From Gemmatimonadota bacterium (GTDB lineage: Bacteria > Gemmatimonadota > Gemmatimonadetes > Gemmatimonadales > GWC2-71-9): a stretch of 35,303 nt of DNA. The DNA is taken from positions 1,143,157 through 1,178,459 of the forward strand of contig CP070716.1 in the NCBI GenBank assembly GCA_020350425.1, written 5' to 3'. Each line of letters begins with the position of its first letter. The stretch's first letter is position 1. The notes under the pieces are model-generated. The model was not told the origin of the DNA. It saw only the letters and a program-made list of their open reading frames with translations, and ran no database searches. Below, piece after piece: positions 1 to 7,681 of this stretch. A program made the position numbers and the translations under genes.

Positions 1-126
1 GCCCTCCCGCGCACCATCATCGCGCTGCTGGAGAACAATCAGGAAGAGGATGGGAGCGTGCGCGTCCCAGGGGCGCTGGTGCCGTACCTCGGCACCGATC
101 GCCTGACTCCCGGTGAAGGCGCGTAA
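1..126 (+). CDS. serS: Seryl-tRNA synthetase, C-terminal fragment (5' truncated by window edge)
   Basis: The window opens inside a reading frame that runs 41 codons to TAA at 124-126. The residues read [19 protein letters not shown] followed by [12 protein letters not shown]. This matches the conserved class II synthetase motif 3 region and tail of seryl-tRNA synthetases, where the motif 3 arginine is followed by an ALLEN(N/Y)Q segment and a V-P-x-x-L-x-P-Y-(M/L)-G tail. The enzyme charges tRNA-Ser, and also tRNA-Sec, with serine in the cytoplasm. The second substrate is relevant here because a tRNA-Sec gene lies at 20617. The stop overlaps the start of the following histidine kinase gene by 14 bases, so the two are probably co-transcribed. 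The assignment rests on about 40 residues but the pattern is distinctive. Confidence 0.85.
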   Translation, partial: ALPRTIIALLENNQEEDGSVRVPGALVPYLGTDRLTPGEGA

Positions 127-1297
127 GCTCGCGGCAGCGCTGCGCCGGGCCGGGCCCGAGATCGTCCTCACGTTGGTGGCGATCTTCGTCGGCGTGTCTC
201 TGTGGCAGGCGTGGGCGGTGGTGAGTCACCTCCGCGTGGAGGCCCGGGAGGCATCCCGCATCTACGCCCGCATCACCGCGGCCCTGGCGGATCCCGAGCC
301 GAGCGGTGACACCGAGACCCTGTTCGAACTGGTCTCGGAGATCACCGGCAGCGGCATACCCCTAATCGTGACGGACACCTTCGGGCAGCCCACGGCGGTG
401 GCGAACCTCCCGTTCGAGCTGAAGCCGGGTGACACGCGTCTGTCCGAGTACGTGCGGAACCTCGACCAGGCCAACCCGCCGATCGCCGTGCCCGGGATCG
501 GCCAACTGCACTTCGGTGCGCACCCTGCGCAACGGCGGCTGACGCGCCTCACCTTTCTGCAGTTGGGACTCCTGATTGCGGCGATCGCCGTGGGCGTGTG
601 GGCGTATCGCAGCGCCGTGACCCGGGATCGCGATCGCCTCTGGGTCGCCATGGCCCGCGAATCAGCCCATCAGCTCGGGACCCCACTCATGAGCGCCGGC
701 GCCTGGGTGGACCGTTTGGAGGGAAGCTCGACACCCGCACCAGAGATCGCCGGCCATCTGCGTTCCGATCTGGAGCGCCTGCACCGTGTGGCGCAGCGCT
801 TCGAGCGCATCGGGAGACCGGCCCACCGCGACCGCGTCGGCCTGGGCACCATTGCCGAGCGCATCGCGGCGTACTTCGAGCCGCGACTGCCGCGCCATGC
901 CCACTCCGTTGTGATCGTGGTGGATGCGCCGGCCGCCGGTCCCGCGATCACCGGTGACGCGGTGCTCATCGAGTGGGCGCTCGAGGCGCTCGTGCGCAAC
1001 GGCGTGGACGCGCTGAGTGGTCGAGGCGGCATGGTCCGCATCACGGTAGAGGACAAGGGCGATCGAGCCCGCATCACCGTCTCCGACGACGGACCAGGAA
1101 TACCGGCTGAAGTGCGAGCGAACCTGTTCGAGCCCGGCGTGACCACCAAGTCCGGTGGCTGGGGCATCGGCCTCGCTCTGGCGCGGCGCATCGTGGAAGA
1201 CGTGCACGGAGGGCACATCGACATCGCGCCCTCCGGGACGGGTGCGGTGTTCGTGGCCGACCTTCCCGTCGCCGGCGAGGGCGAGTTGGGTGATTGA
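113..1297 (+). CDS. Membrane sensor histidine kinase
   Basis: A 394-residue two-component sensor kinase. A GTG start at 113 lies inside the end of serS. A first membrane helix (about residues 16-37) and a second (about 148-167) enclose a periplasmic sensor region of about 110 residues with no family I recognise. The cytoplasmic part has an H-box [18 protein letters not shown] with phospho-acceptor His186, an N-box around Asn296 ([11 protein letters not shown]), a G1 box DDGPGIP (325-331) and a G2 box [12 protein letters not shown]. It should autophosphorylate on His186 and pass phosphate to a response regulator. The AHQLGTPL form of the H-box is typical of a kinase subgroup often encoded without an adjacent regulator, and no regulator gene is present here. 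The ligand is unknown. The stop overlaps the helicase start by 8 bases. Confidence 0.9.
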   Translation: MKARKLAAALRRAGPEIVLTLVAIFVGVSLWQAWAVVSHLRVEAREASRIYARITAALADPEPSGDTETLFELVSEITGSGIPLIVTDTFGQPTAVANLPFELKPGDTRLSEYVRNLDQANPPIAVPGIGQLHFGAHPAQRRLTRLTFLQLGLLIAAIAVGVWAYRSAVTRDRDRLWVAMARESAHQLGTPLMSAGAWVDRLEGSSTPAPEIAGHLRSDLERLHRVAQRFERIGRPAHRDRVGLGTIAERIAAYFEPRLPRHAHSVVIVVDAPAAGPAITGDAVLIEWALEALVRNGVDALSGRGGMVRITVEDKGDRARITVSDDGPGIPAEVRANLFEPGVTTKSGGWGIGLALARRIVEDVHGGHIDIAPSGTGAVFVADLPVAGEGELGD

Positions 1298-3503
1298 TGT
1301 CTCCCTGAATCCTGAGCAGCAGCGCGCCGTGGAGTACCGCGACGGCCCACTGCTGGTGCTTGCCGGCGCAGGTTCAGGCAAGACGCGCGTGCTCACCACC
1401 CGGATCGCCCACTTGGTGAGTGCGCACGGAGTCGCGCCGGAGCGTGTCCTGGCCGTCACGTTCACCAACCGCGCCGCCGCCGAGATGCGGCGTCGCGTGG
1501 CGGCGCTCCTGGGGCGCGAGCCGACCGGCCTGTGGATCGGCACGTTTCACTCCCTCTGTGCCCGGCTGCTGCGCCGCGAGGCACACCGACTCGGATTCAC
1601 CCCCCAGTATTCCATCTACGACGAGGACGACCGCCTCGCCCTCATCAAGCGTTTGCTGGAGCGCGGCGGGTACGCCCAGCGCGCCTTTCCCGCGCGCCAC
1701 ATTCAATCGATCATCTCGGCGGCCAAGAACCGGCTCGTCTCGGCCGACGAGCTGGGCGCCGCGGCCGACGACCGGGTGACGCGTGTCGCCGCCGAGATCT
1801 ACTTTGAGCTCGACAAGGCGCTGCTCGTCGCCAACGCCATGGACTTCGACAACCTGCTGCTGCACCCGCTCACGCTGTTCCGCGAGCACCCCGACCGACT
1901 CGCCGTCTACCAGGAGCGGTTCGCCTCCGTTCTGGTGGATGAATTCCAGGATACCAATCGGGGACAGTACCTCCTCGTGAAACAGCTCGCCGGACGGCAC
2001 CGGGACGTGTGCGTCGTGGGCGACGACGACCAGTCGATCTACAGCTGGCGGGGCGCCGACGTGCGCAACATGCTGGACTTCCGCCAGGATTTCCCGGAGG
2101 CCGAGCTGATTCGGCTGGAAGAGAACTACCGCTCCAGCCAGGTGATTCTCGACGCGGCCAATGCGGTGATTGCCGAGAATCAGCACCGGCTCGGCAAGAC
2201 GCTGTTCACGTCGCGGGAAGGCGGGCATCCGGTCGTGGTGGTGGCGTCGGCCGACGAACGAGACGAGGCGGAGTGGGTGGCCCGCGAGTTTCGAGAGCGG
2301 GTGGCGTCAGAGCACTTCGTGTACGGCGACATGGCGGTGCTGTACCGCACCAATGCCCAGTCGCGGGCGTTCGAGGATGCCTTCCGCCGGGCGTCGGTGC
2401 CGTATCGGGTCGTGGGAGCCGTGAGTTTCTATGCGCGGCGCGAGGTGAGGGATCTCCTCGCCTACCTCAGGCTGGTGACGAATCCCGCCGACGACGAGGC
2501 CTTCCTCCGGGCCGTGCAGGTGCCCCGACGGGGCATCGGCATGGGGAGCCTGCGGACCCTGCAGGCGTCAGCGGCCCAATGGGGCAAGGCCCTCCTCGCC
2601 ACGGCGGCGGTGGCCGATCGGGTGATGGACCTGCGCCCCCATGCCAAGGGGGGTCTCCAGGAATTCGCGGGGCTGATCGAGAGCTTGCGGGAACTCCTCC
2701 CCAAGTCCAGCCCTGCCGCAGTGCTCGAAGAGATCGTGGCGCGCACCGAGTACGAGGCGCATCTGCAGAGCGAGGGCTTCGAGGGACTGGAGCGCCTCGA
2801 GAACGTTCGCGAGCTCGTCGCAGCCGCCGCCGAGTGGTCGGAGGAGATCGAGGAGGGGGACGACGAAGCGGGCTCCATCGTGGAACGGTTTCTCCAGAGC
2901 ACCGCGCTGACGTCACCCGAGGGAGTGAACGGGGGCGACCCGGAAGGCGTGACGCTCATGACCGTGCACACCGCCAAGGGCCTCGAGTGGCCCGTCGTGC
3001 TGCTCGCCGGACTGGAGGACGGGCTCTTCCCGTTGAGTCGGGCCCTCGACACCCCGGAGGGGCTCGAGGAGGAGCGTCGTCTCGCCTATGTGGCGATCAC
3101 GCGCGCGCAGGACCAGGCGTACCTCACGTGGGCTCGCGCCCGCCGTCGGGGCGGGCAGCTGCTGCCGGGGGCGCCATCACGGTTCATCGACGCCCTGCCA
3201 CCGGGGCTCGTGGAGGAGCGCCGCACCAGCGGCGTGTTCGGAGGAGAGCTGTATCGGAAGCCGGCCGTTGCCTCGTGGCTGGCGCTCGAGACGACCGAGA
3301 TGGCCGAAGAGTCGCAGGATACGCCCCGCTACGTGAAGGGCGAGCGCGTGTTTCACCGCAAATTCGGCTCGGGCGTGATCCAGGGACTGTCGGGGCAGGG
3401 TCGGGACCTGAAGGTGACGATCTTGTTCGATGACGAGGAGGTCGGCCCCAAGCAGCTCCTGGTGGCGTACGCCGGGCTGGAGCGGGGCCTGGAGGGCGTT
3501 TAG
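1290..3503 (+). CDS. pcrA/uvrD: ATP-dependent DNA helicase PcrA/UvrD (superfamily 1A)
   Basis: A 737-residue 3'-5' DNA helicase of the UvrD/PcrA/Rep family, which unwinds DNA in nucleotide excision and mismatch repair and clears proteins from replicating DNA. All signature motifs are visible: Q-motif LNPEQQRAV, Walker A AGAGSGKT (residues 25-32), motif Ia TFTNRAAAEM, Walker B VDEFQDTN (216-223), motif III GDDDQSIYSWRG, motif IV EENYRS, motif V TVHTAKGLEWPVV and motif VI EEERRLAYVAITRA. The C terminus carries the Tudor-like fold seen in PcrA and UvrD (GERVFHRKFGSGVIQGL), which binds RNA polymerase in studied homologues. The chosen GTG at 1290 puts the Q-motif at the usual distance from the N terminus; a longer frame back to 1155 would add residues read from the kinase gene. 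Length is normal for the family. The gene ends 2 bases from the convergent gene at 3506. Confidence 0.96.
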   Translation: MIDVSLNPEQQRAVEYRDGPLLVLAGAGSGKTRVLTTRIAHLVSAHGVAPERVLAVTFTNRAAAEMRRRVAALLGREPTGLWIGTFHSLCARLLRREAHRLGFTPQYSIYDEDDRLALIKRLLERGGYAQRAFPARHIQSIISAAKNRLVSADELGAAADDRVTRVAAEIYFELDKALLVANAMDFDNLLLHPLTLFREHPDRLAVYQERFASVLVDEFQDTNRGQYLLVKQLAGRHRDVCVVGDDDQSIYSWRGADVRNMLDFRQDFPEAELIRLEENYRSSQVILDAANAVIAENQHRLGKTLFTSREGGHPVVVVASADERDEAEWVAREFRERVASEHFVYGDMAVLYRTNAQSRAFEDAFRRASVPYRVVGAVSFYARREVRDLLAYLRLVTNPADDEAFLRAVQVPRRGIGMGSLRTLQASAAQWGKALLATAAVADRVMDLRPHAKGGLQEFAGLIESLRELLPKSSPAAVLEEIVARTEYEAHLQSEGFEGLERLENVRELVAAAAEWSEEIEEGDDEAGSIVERFLQSTALTSPEGVNGGDPEGVTLMTVHTAKGLEWPVVLLAGLEDGLFPLSRALDTPEGLEEERRLAYVAITRAQDQAYLTWARARRRGGQLLPGAPSRFIDALPPGLVEERRTSGVFGGELYRKPAVASWLALETTEMAEESQDTPRYVKGERVFHRKFGSGVIQGLSGQGRDLKVTILFDDEEVGPKQLLVAYAGLERGLEGV

Positions 3504-3505
3504 CC

Positions 3506-4474
3506 TCAGGCGCTGCGCCGCCGTCGCTTGCCGTTGCCCTCCCCGTTCCGCTCCCGACTCCACCACGGCCGCTGGGCGTTGGAGGTCTGCCAAAAGGAGA
3601 GCCCGTAATCGGGAAGGCCGAAATGCTCGGCCGCCAGCCCGCTCAGCGTCTCGTAGTCTCCCGGAATCCGGCTCCGCACCACGTCGAGCCGCATGCGCTT
3701 CGCCAGGTGGAGCGACGCGTCGCCGGCCGGATCGAGACGCCTCACCATCCCTGCGCTCTCGCTCAGGAGCTCCATCACCAACTGGAAGGACAGGCTCATG
3801 TGCCGCTCGACCATCTGGTCGGTCAGATCCCAGCGGCTCTTCTGTGCCATGATCTGGAACGCGCGCTGCCAGCTCTGCGTCTCCGTCAGCCCCACCATGC
3901 CTCGGAACAGCCGGCGGCTCGTGCGCACCGAGAAGATGGTGGGTGCCAAGATCCGGTCCAGATGTGCCTCGGCACTCGTGTGATCCATCCGGAGGACGTC
4001 CATCGCGGTGCGGGCATACTGCTCCCCCAGATGCGTCTCGAAACGACTCTCCCAGTACGAATGACCCAGCGCAATTGTCGAGGAGGTCACCACGAGCTGC
4101 CCCGGCACGAAGTAGTTGTGCGCCACGGTGTCGGCCGCCAGGTGGGCGAGGTAGCCGAGGCCGAACACTCTCAGCGGGTCGGACTCCGCACGCTCGACGA
4201 TCTCTTGCCCCACGTGCCAGGAATGACAGTGCCGGCCCACGGGGGCGTACTTCTTCGCGATGGAAGTGTCGGCGGCGATATTGCCGTAGAGGAAGTCGTA
4301 CGGAAAGGCCCGCAACAAGTCGGCAACGGCGACGGGCAGCTGCGCCAGGTTGGCGAGGACGGACTCGCCCAGGAAGATGTGGGTGCCGGGCGTCCAGGCG
4401 TGCGCGAGGCTGGGCCAGAGGGCAATGCCCGTGACGGCCAGGACCGCCGCGAGCGCGATACGGCGAGCGCTCAC
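3506..4474 (-). CDS. Exported zinc-dependent phospholipase C-like protein
   Basis: A 322-residue protein with a GTG start at 4474. It has a Sec signal peptide with a hydrophobic core ALAAVLAVTGIALW and an AHA cleavage site, leaving a mature N terminus that begins with Trp27 (WTPGTHIF). In the zinc-dependent phospholipase C family (PF00882) the N-terminal Trp and several His and Asp residues bind the three-zinc centre. Candidate ligands here include His32, the cluster HCHSWH, and AHLAADTVAHNYF. The tail is strongly basic (GKRRRRSA). The protein probably acts in the periplasm or on the cell surface; the substrate, phospholipid or other, cannot be told from sequence. It follows the 4478 gene after 3 bases on the same strand, so the two form an operon. 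It could be a catalytically different member of the fold. Confidence 0.75.
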   Translation of the reverse strand: MSARRIALAAVLAVTGIALWPSLAHAWTPGTHIFLGESVLANLAQLPVAVADLLRAFPYDFLYGNIAADTSIAKKYAPVGRHCHSWHVGQEIVERAESDPLRVFGLGYLAHLAADTVAHNYFVPGQLVVTSSTIALGHSYWESRFETHLGEQYARTAMDVLRMDHTSAEAHLDRILAPTIFSVRTSRRLFRGMVGLTETQSWQRAFQIMAQKSRWDLTDQMVERHMSLSFQLVMELLSESAGMVRRLDPAGDASLHLAKRMRLDVVRSRIPGDYETLSGLAAEHFGLPDYGLSFWQTSNAQRPWWSRERNGEGNGKRRRRSA

Positions 4475-4477
4475 CCG

Positions 4478-4924
4478 CTAGCGGCCTCGGCGGAGGAAGG
4501 CCCGTTTCATTGCACGGAAGACCCGTGTTCCACGCCGCGTCGTGCGGAGGGCAGCGGCGACGTCCAGCGCCGTCTCCTCAATCTCGTACTGGAGGACGTC
4601 CACCAGGGCATCCAGATCCTGCAGGCGCTCCTCCGTGCGGCCGACCAGGCGCTCCAACCGGTCGCGCAGGTCGTGCGACGCTCCGATGAACCCATCGGCT
4701 TCGCTCCGCACCGCGGCGACCACCCCCGTGGCGTCATCCACCATCGAGCGCACCGATTGCAGCACCGGCCGCGCGTCCTGCTCGAGGGATTGCGCGACCC
4801 GCTCCAACACCTTGCGGAGGCCTGACATGTGGCGGATCGCGGCGAGCGCCGCCACACCGACCGCCAACGCCACGACGGCGATGACGGCGGTTGATATGGC
4901 CGTGACTACCTCGGCCCAGCTCAT
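4478..4924 (-). CDS. Small membrane-anchored coiled-coil protein (DUF948-like)
   Basis: A 148-residue protein with one N-terminal membrane helix (about residues 8-30, rich in Val and Ala), followed by a long helical region with heptad-like spacing (LRKVLERVAQSLEQDARPVL and LERLVGRTEERLQDLDALV) and a very basic C terminus (AMKRAFLRRGR). The plan resembles DUF948-type envelope proteins, in which a single transmembrane anchor carries a rod resembling the signalling domain of chemoreceptors. The function is unknown. The start is ATG at 4924 with a purine-rich ribosome binding site (GGAGGAGGGAGAG) just upstream. It sits immediately ahead of the exported phospholipase-like gene, which suggests an envelope role. 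No catalytic motif is visible. Confidence 0.7.
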   Translation of the reverse strand: MSWAEVVTAISTAVIAVVALAVGVAALAAIRHMSGLRKVLERVAQSLEQDARPVLQSVRSMVDDATGVVAAVRSEADGFIGASHDLRDRLERLVGRTEERLQDLDALVDVLQYEIEETALDVAAALRTTRRGTRVFRAMKRAFLRRGR

Positions 4925-5050
4925 GGACTCTCCCTCCTCCGGCTGAGCGTCGCGCTGAACGGCGAGTCAGCTTCTTGCCGCCCCGGCGCCGCCCGGCCTG
5001 CCCTCAAGCTAACCACTGGCGCCTTCACACCCTACCATCGACCCAGCGTC

Positions 5051-5067
5051 CCGGGTGTAACACCCGT
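5051..5067 (-). other. Short inverted repeat after the PII-like gene
   Basis: CGGGTG and CACCCG (5052-5057 and 5061-5066) form a perfect 6-bp stem with a 3-base loop directly after the stop codon of the minus-strand PII-like gene. There is no clear T tract on the minus strand, so an intrinsic terminator is only weakly supported. The rest of the 4925-5066 gap shows no gene. Confidence 0.3.
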
Positions 5068-5420
5068 CACTGGGGACTGCCCGGAAGCTCCTGCGCGAGA
5101 CCGATCACTCGTGAGACCGGAACCGTGAACACGATGCCGGTGCCCGGGCTCTCGAGTCCGTGCAGCAACCCCTGCAGCATGTCCACTGCGGCCTGCACCT
5201 TCTCGGGGGAGTCGATCACCGAGAAGATCATGGTGTTGTGCGGGCGCGAGCGCTGCAACAGCGTCTGCAGCCCCTCCAGGACCGGGACTCCGCCCGCCAC
5301 GAGCTGTCCCATCCCCTCACTGTTCACCACGGTCGCACCGGTAATACCCAGCTCCAGGAACCCCGAGAGAATCTCGTCCAGCCTCTCTTCGCGGTTGATC
5401 ACGCAGATGAGCAATTCCAC
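5067..5420 (-). CDS. PII-like signalling protein
   Basis: A 117-residue protein with the ferredoxin-like beta-alpha-beta plan of the PII (GlnB/GlnK-like) superfamily. The opening strand ELLICVINREERLDEILSGF and the following ELGITGATVVNSEGMG correspond to the first strand, helix and second strand. The final GTGIVFTVPVSRVIGL corresponds to the last strand with its G-x-(I/V)-F-x-x-P-V motif. The usual PII T-loop with a modifiable Tyr is not present; that position holds a short LVAGGVPVLEGLQTLL segment. The nucleotide or ligand sensed is therefore uncertain. The chosen start is GTG 5420 with an AGGTG ribosome binding site 5 bases upstream. A longer frame to 5477 is unlikely, because the -10 box at 5479-5484 would put the transcript start inside that extension. 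No ammonium transporter or glutamine synthetase gene is nearby. Confidence 0.72.
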   Translation of the reverse strand: MELLICVINREERLDEILSGFLELGITGATVVNSEGMGQLVAGGVPVLEGLQTLLQRSRPHNTMIFSVIDSPEKVQAAVDMLQGLLHGLESPGTGIVFTVPVSRVIGLAQELPGSPQ

Positions 5421-5478
5421 CGAGGCACCTCGAATTTGGAGCGAAGGCATCGCCGACGCGCACGCCGCACCGCCCAAG

Positions 5479-5506
5479 ATAATCCCGGTCTCGTCCCGAG
5501 TGTCAA
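5479..5506 (-). promoter_or_regulatory. Promoter of the PII-like gene
   Basis: On the minus strand a perfect -35 box TTGACA (5506-5501) is followed after 16 bases by GATTAT (5484-5479, 4/6 to consensus). The transcript would start near 5472 and have a leader of about 50 bases before GTG 5420. The two -35 boxes of this promoter and the murA promoter are only 9 bases apart, back to back. Confidence 0.65.
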
Positions 5507-5515
5507 GCGATCCGC

Positions 5516-5544
5516 TTGCGCACCACTCCGACGAACCGTATGGT
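5516..5544 (+). promoter_or_regulatory. Promoter of murA
   Basis: A -35-like TTGCGC (5516-5521), a 17-base spacer and a -10-like TATGGT (5539-5544) lie just ahead of murA. The transcript would start about 3-4 bases before the ATG at 5555, which implies an almost leaderless mRNA and argues against the ATG at 5540 as the start. Confidence 0.5.
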
Positions 5545-5554
5545 ACGCCGCACC

Positions 5555-6847
5555 ATGTCTCAGTGCTTCCGTGTCACCGGCGGCGCGCCCCTCACCGGGA
5601 CGGTCCGGCCGTCGGGCAACAAGAACGCCGCGCTGCCCATCATCGCGGCGACGCTGCTCGCGGACAGCCCCAGCGAGCTGACGAACGTCCCCCGCATCCG
5701 TGACGTCGAGTTGCTGCTCCGGCTCGCCGGCGATCTCGGGGTAGAGGTCAGCTGGATAGGCGATCACGAGCTGCGCATCGACCCGTCGGGCCTCACGGCC
5801 AAGCGGCTGGATCCCGAGCTGTGCGCCGGCATCCGCGCGTCCATTCTGTTCGCCGGCCCCCTGCTGGCCCGCCTCGGAGAGGTCACGCTGCCGCCCCCTG
5901 GCGGCGACGTGATCGGGCGGCGTCGCCTGGACACGCATTTCCTGGCCCTCGAGCACCTCGGGGCCCAGGTGGAGATCGGCGCGGATTATCACCTGGAAGC
6001 CAAGCAGCTCGAGGGCGCCAACATCGTCCTCGACGAGCCCAGCGTGACCGCCACCGAGAATGCCCTGATGGCGGCCGCCCTCGCCCGCGGCCGGACGGTG
6101 CTACACAACGCCGCCAGCGAGCCCCATGTGCAGGATCTTGCCCGGGCCCTGACCGCGATGGGCGCTCAGATCGAGGGCATTGGCACGAACAGGTTGGTCG
6201 TCGAAGGGCAGGCGTCCTTGCAGGGCGCCCGACTCGAGATCGGCCCCGACCATGTGGAAATCGGCAGCTTCATCGGGCTGGCAGCGGTCACCAACGGGGA
6301 GCTGACGATCGAGCACACCCGCCCCGAGGATCTCCGGGCCATCCTGTTCAACTTCGAGCGCCTGGGGGTGCGGCCGCGGTTCGACGGCGATACGCTGATC
6401 GTCGAGGCCAATCAGGAACGCAGCATTCGGCCGGACCTCGGCGGGCACATCCCCAAGATCGAGGACGGGCCATGGCCGGCGTTTCCCGCCGACCTCACCT
6501 CGATCGCCGTGGTGGTCGCCACACAGTGCAAGGGCATGGTGCTGGTGTTCGAGAAGATGTTCGAATCCCGCCTGTTCTTCGTGGACAAGCTGGTGGGTCT
6601 CGGCGCCCGGCTGCTGCTGTGTGATCCCCACCGGGTGGTGATCTCGGGCCCGTCCCAGCTCACCGGCGGGGTCGTGGAGAGCCCCGACATTCGCGCGGGG
6701 ATGGCCATGTTGCTGGCCGCCCTGGCCGCCGAAGGGCAGAGCACCATCCACAATATCAAGCAGATCGACCGCGGCTACGAGCGGATCGACGACCGGCTGC
6801 GGCAGCTCGGGGCCCAGATCGAGCGCGTCGAGCTGGCGCCGCGGTGA
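5555..6847 (+). CDS. murA: UDP-N-acetylglucosamine 1-carboxyvinyltransferase (Asp-type MurA)
   Basis: A 430-residue MurA, the cytoplasmic enzyme that transfers the enolpyruvyl group of PEP to UDP-GlcNAc in the first committed step of peptidoglycan synthesis. The N terminus FRVTGGAPLTGTVRPSGNKN has the conserved catalytic Lys (Lys23). The C terminus has the FPADL motif with the catalytic-base Asp and IDRGYERIDDRL with the conserved Arg. The active-site loop reads PPPGGDVIGRRRLDTH: the residue matching Cys115 of E. coli MurA is Asp118 (GAC at 5906-5908). Asp at this site is known in Mycobacterium and Chlamydia MurA and makes the enzyme insensitive to fosfomycin, which alkylates the Cys. ATG 5555 fits the family N terminus and the promoter spacing. 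The stop overlaps pgeF by 4 bases. Confidence 0.96.
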   Translation: MSQCFRVTGGAPLTGTVRPSGNKNAALPIIAATLLADSPSELTNVPRIRDVELLLRLAGDLGVEVSWIGDHELRIDPSGLTAKRLDPELCAGIRASILFAGPLLARLGEVTLPPPGGDVIGRRRLDTHFLALEHLGAQVEIGADYHLEAKQLEGANIVLDEPSVTATENALMAAALARGRTVLHNAASEPHVQDLARALTAMGAQIEGIGTNRLVVEGQASLQGARLEIGPDHVEIGSFIGLAAVTNGELTIEHTRPEDLRAILFNFERLGVRPRFDGDTLIVEANQERSIRPDLGGHIPKIEDGPWPAFPADLTSIAVVVATQCKGMVLVFEKMFESRLFFVDKLVGLGARLLLCDPHRVVISGPSQLTGGVVESPDIRAGMAMLLAALAAEGQSTIHNIKQIDRGYERIDDRLRQLGAQIERVELAPR

Positions 6848-7608
6848 CCGAGACGGCCGTTCGGGTGCTGGCCGAGCGGGCCGTGGCCGGCGGCGGCGTG
6901 CCGCGCTACGAGCTGACGGAGTGGCGCGAAGAGTACGGCGTAGCAGCCGGCGTCACGGCCCGCGATCATGCGTTCGACCTGAGCCTGCATTCGGAAACCC
7001 CGATCGGCACCGCGATGGGCCGGTGGCAGGCCTTGCGGCACGCCGTGGGGGCCGGATTCGAGGCGATGGTGGTGAGCCGGCAGGTCCATGGCTGCGAGTT
7101 GGGCGTGTACCAGGGGCAGGCGTCCGGCTTCCTCATCCGCGACGGCCTCGACGGTCACGTCTCGGACGCGGCGGGGCTGCTGCTCGCCGTGACGGTGGCC
7201 GACTGTATTCCGGTGTACCTCCTGGCCCCGGGTGGTTCCCTCGGACTGCTGCATGCGGGCTGGCGGGGCGTGGCGGGAGGGATCCTGGAGCGCGGGGTGC
7301 AGACGCTCTGTGAGGTGGCAGGCGCGTCCCCGGCGGAACTCGTAATGCATTGTGGGATAGGCATTTGCGGTGCCTGTTATGAAGTCGGCCCTGAAGTGTC
7401 CGAAGCGGTGCTGGGACACGCCCCCGCCGAGGCCACGGCGCTGGACCTGCGCGACGTCCTCACGAATCGGGCACAGGTGCTCGGCGTGGGACAGATCACC
7501 ACGAGCCCCTGGTGCTCGGCCCACGACAACGATCGGTTCTACTCGCACCGGCGCTCCGGGGGTGCCGACGGCCGCATGGCCGCATACCTGGGTCGGGTGC
7601 CGACTTGA
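6844..7608 (+). CDS. pgeF: Peptidoglycan editing factor PgeF (YfiH / laccase-domain family)
   Basis: A 254-residue member of the YfiH/DUF152 multicopper-polyphenol-oxidase-like family. In E. coli the homologue corrects wrongly incorporated L-Ser in the muropeptide precursor UDP-MurNAc-peptide; other members are reported as purine nucleoside phosphorylases. Visible family motifs are SRQVHG, the metal-binding ADCIPV and LHAGWRG, GIGICGACYEVG, and the C-terminal CSAHDNDRFYSHRR. The His and Cys of the QVHG, ADC and HAGWRG motifs are the expected zinc ligands. The GTG start at 6844 overlaps the murA stop (GTGA). Pairing with murA fits a role in peptidoglycan precursor quality control. Length is normal for the family. 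Confidence 0.9.
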   Translation: MTETAVRVLAERAVAGGGVPRYELTEWREEYGVAAGVTARDHAFDLSLHSETPIGTAMGRWQALRHAVGAGFEAMVVSRQVHGCELGVYQGQASGFLIRDGLDGHVSDAAGLLLAVTVADCIPVYLLAPGGSLGLLHAGWRGVAGGILERGVQTLCEVAGASPAELVMHCGIGICGACYEVGPEVSEAVLGHAPAEATALDLRDVLTNRAQVLGVGQITTSPWCSAHDNDRFYSHRRSGGADGRMAAYLGRVPT

Positions 7609-7633
7609 GCTAGGGGCGGGGTGGCGCTAGATT
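7605..7633 (+). promoter_or_regulatory. Promoter of the rimP-nusA-infB operon
   Basis: TTGAGC (7605-7610) and TAGATT (7628-7633) are separated by 17 bases, giving a standard sigma70-like promoter (4/6 in each box). The transcript would start near 7640, just ahead of the leader hairpin. The -35 box overlaps the pgeF stop codon. Confidence 0.6.
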
Positions 7634-7644
7634 GCAGGCACATG

Positions 7645-7675
7645 GTGCGGGCGTAGTGGGCCCGCGCTTTTTTTT
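7645..7675 (+). terminator. Terminator-like hairpin in the rimP leader (attenuator candidate)
   Basis: GTGCGGGC (7645-7652) pairs with GCCCGCGC (7660-7667) over 8 bp including one G-T pair, with a 7-base loop, followed by eight T residues (7668-7675). This is a textbook intrinsic terminator placed between the promoter and the rimP ATG at 7682. Terminator-like hairpins ahead of rimP are a known conserved feature (a rimP leader family exists in RNA databases). NusA, encoded second in this operon, affects such terminators, so feedback on the operon is plausible but inferred. It would also end transcripts from murA-pgeF. Confidence 0.8.
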
Positions 7676-7681
7676 GAGCGC

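Noticed and set aside
1155..1289. An N-terminal extension of the helicase to 1155
   Set aside because: The added residues come from the histidine kinase gene in another frame, and the GTG at 1290 gives the family N terminus.
3623..4825. A 400-residue plus-strand open frame over the phospholipase-like gene
   Set aside because: The minus-strand frame has a signal peptide and metal-binding motifs; this frame is His/Gln-rich with no domain.
5516..5554. TTG 5516 and ATG 5540 as murA starts
   Set aside because: Both would lie in or upstream of the promoter -10 box, and the extra residues do not match the MurA N terminus.
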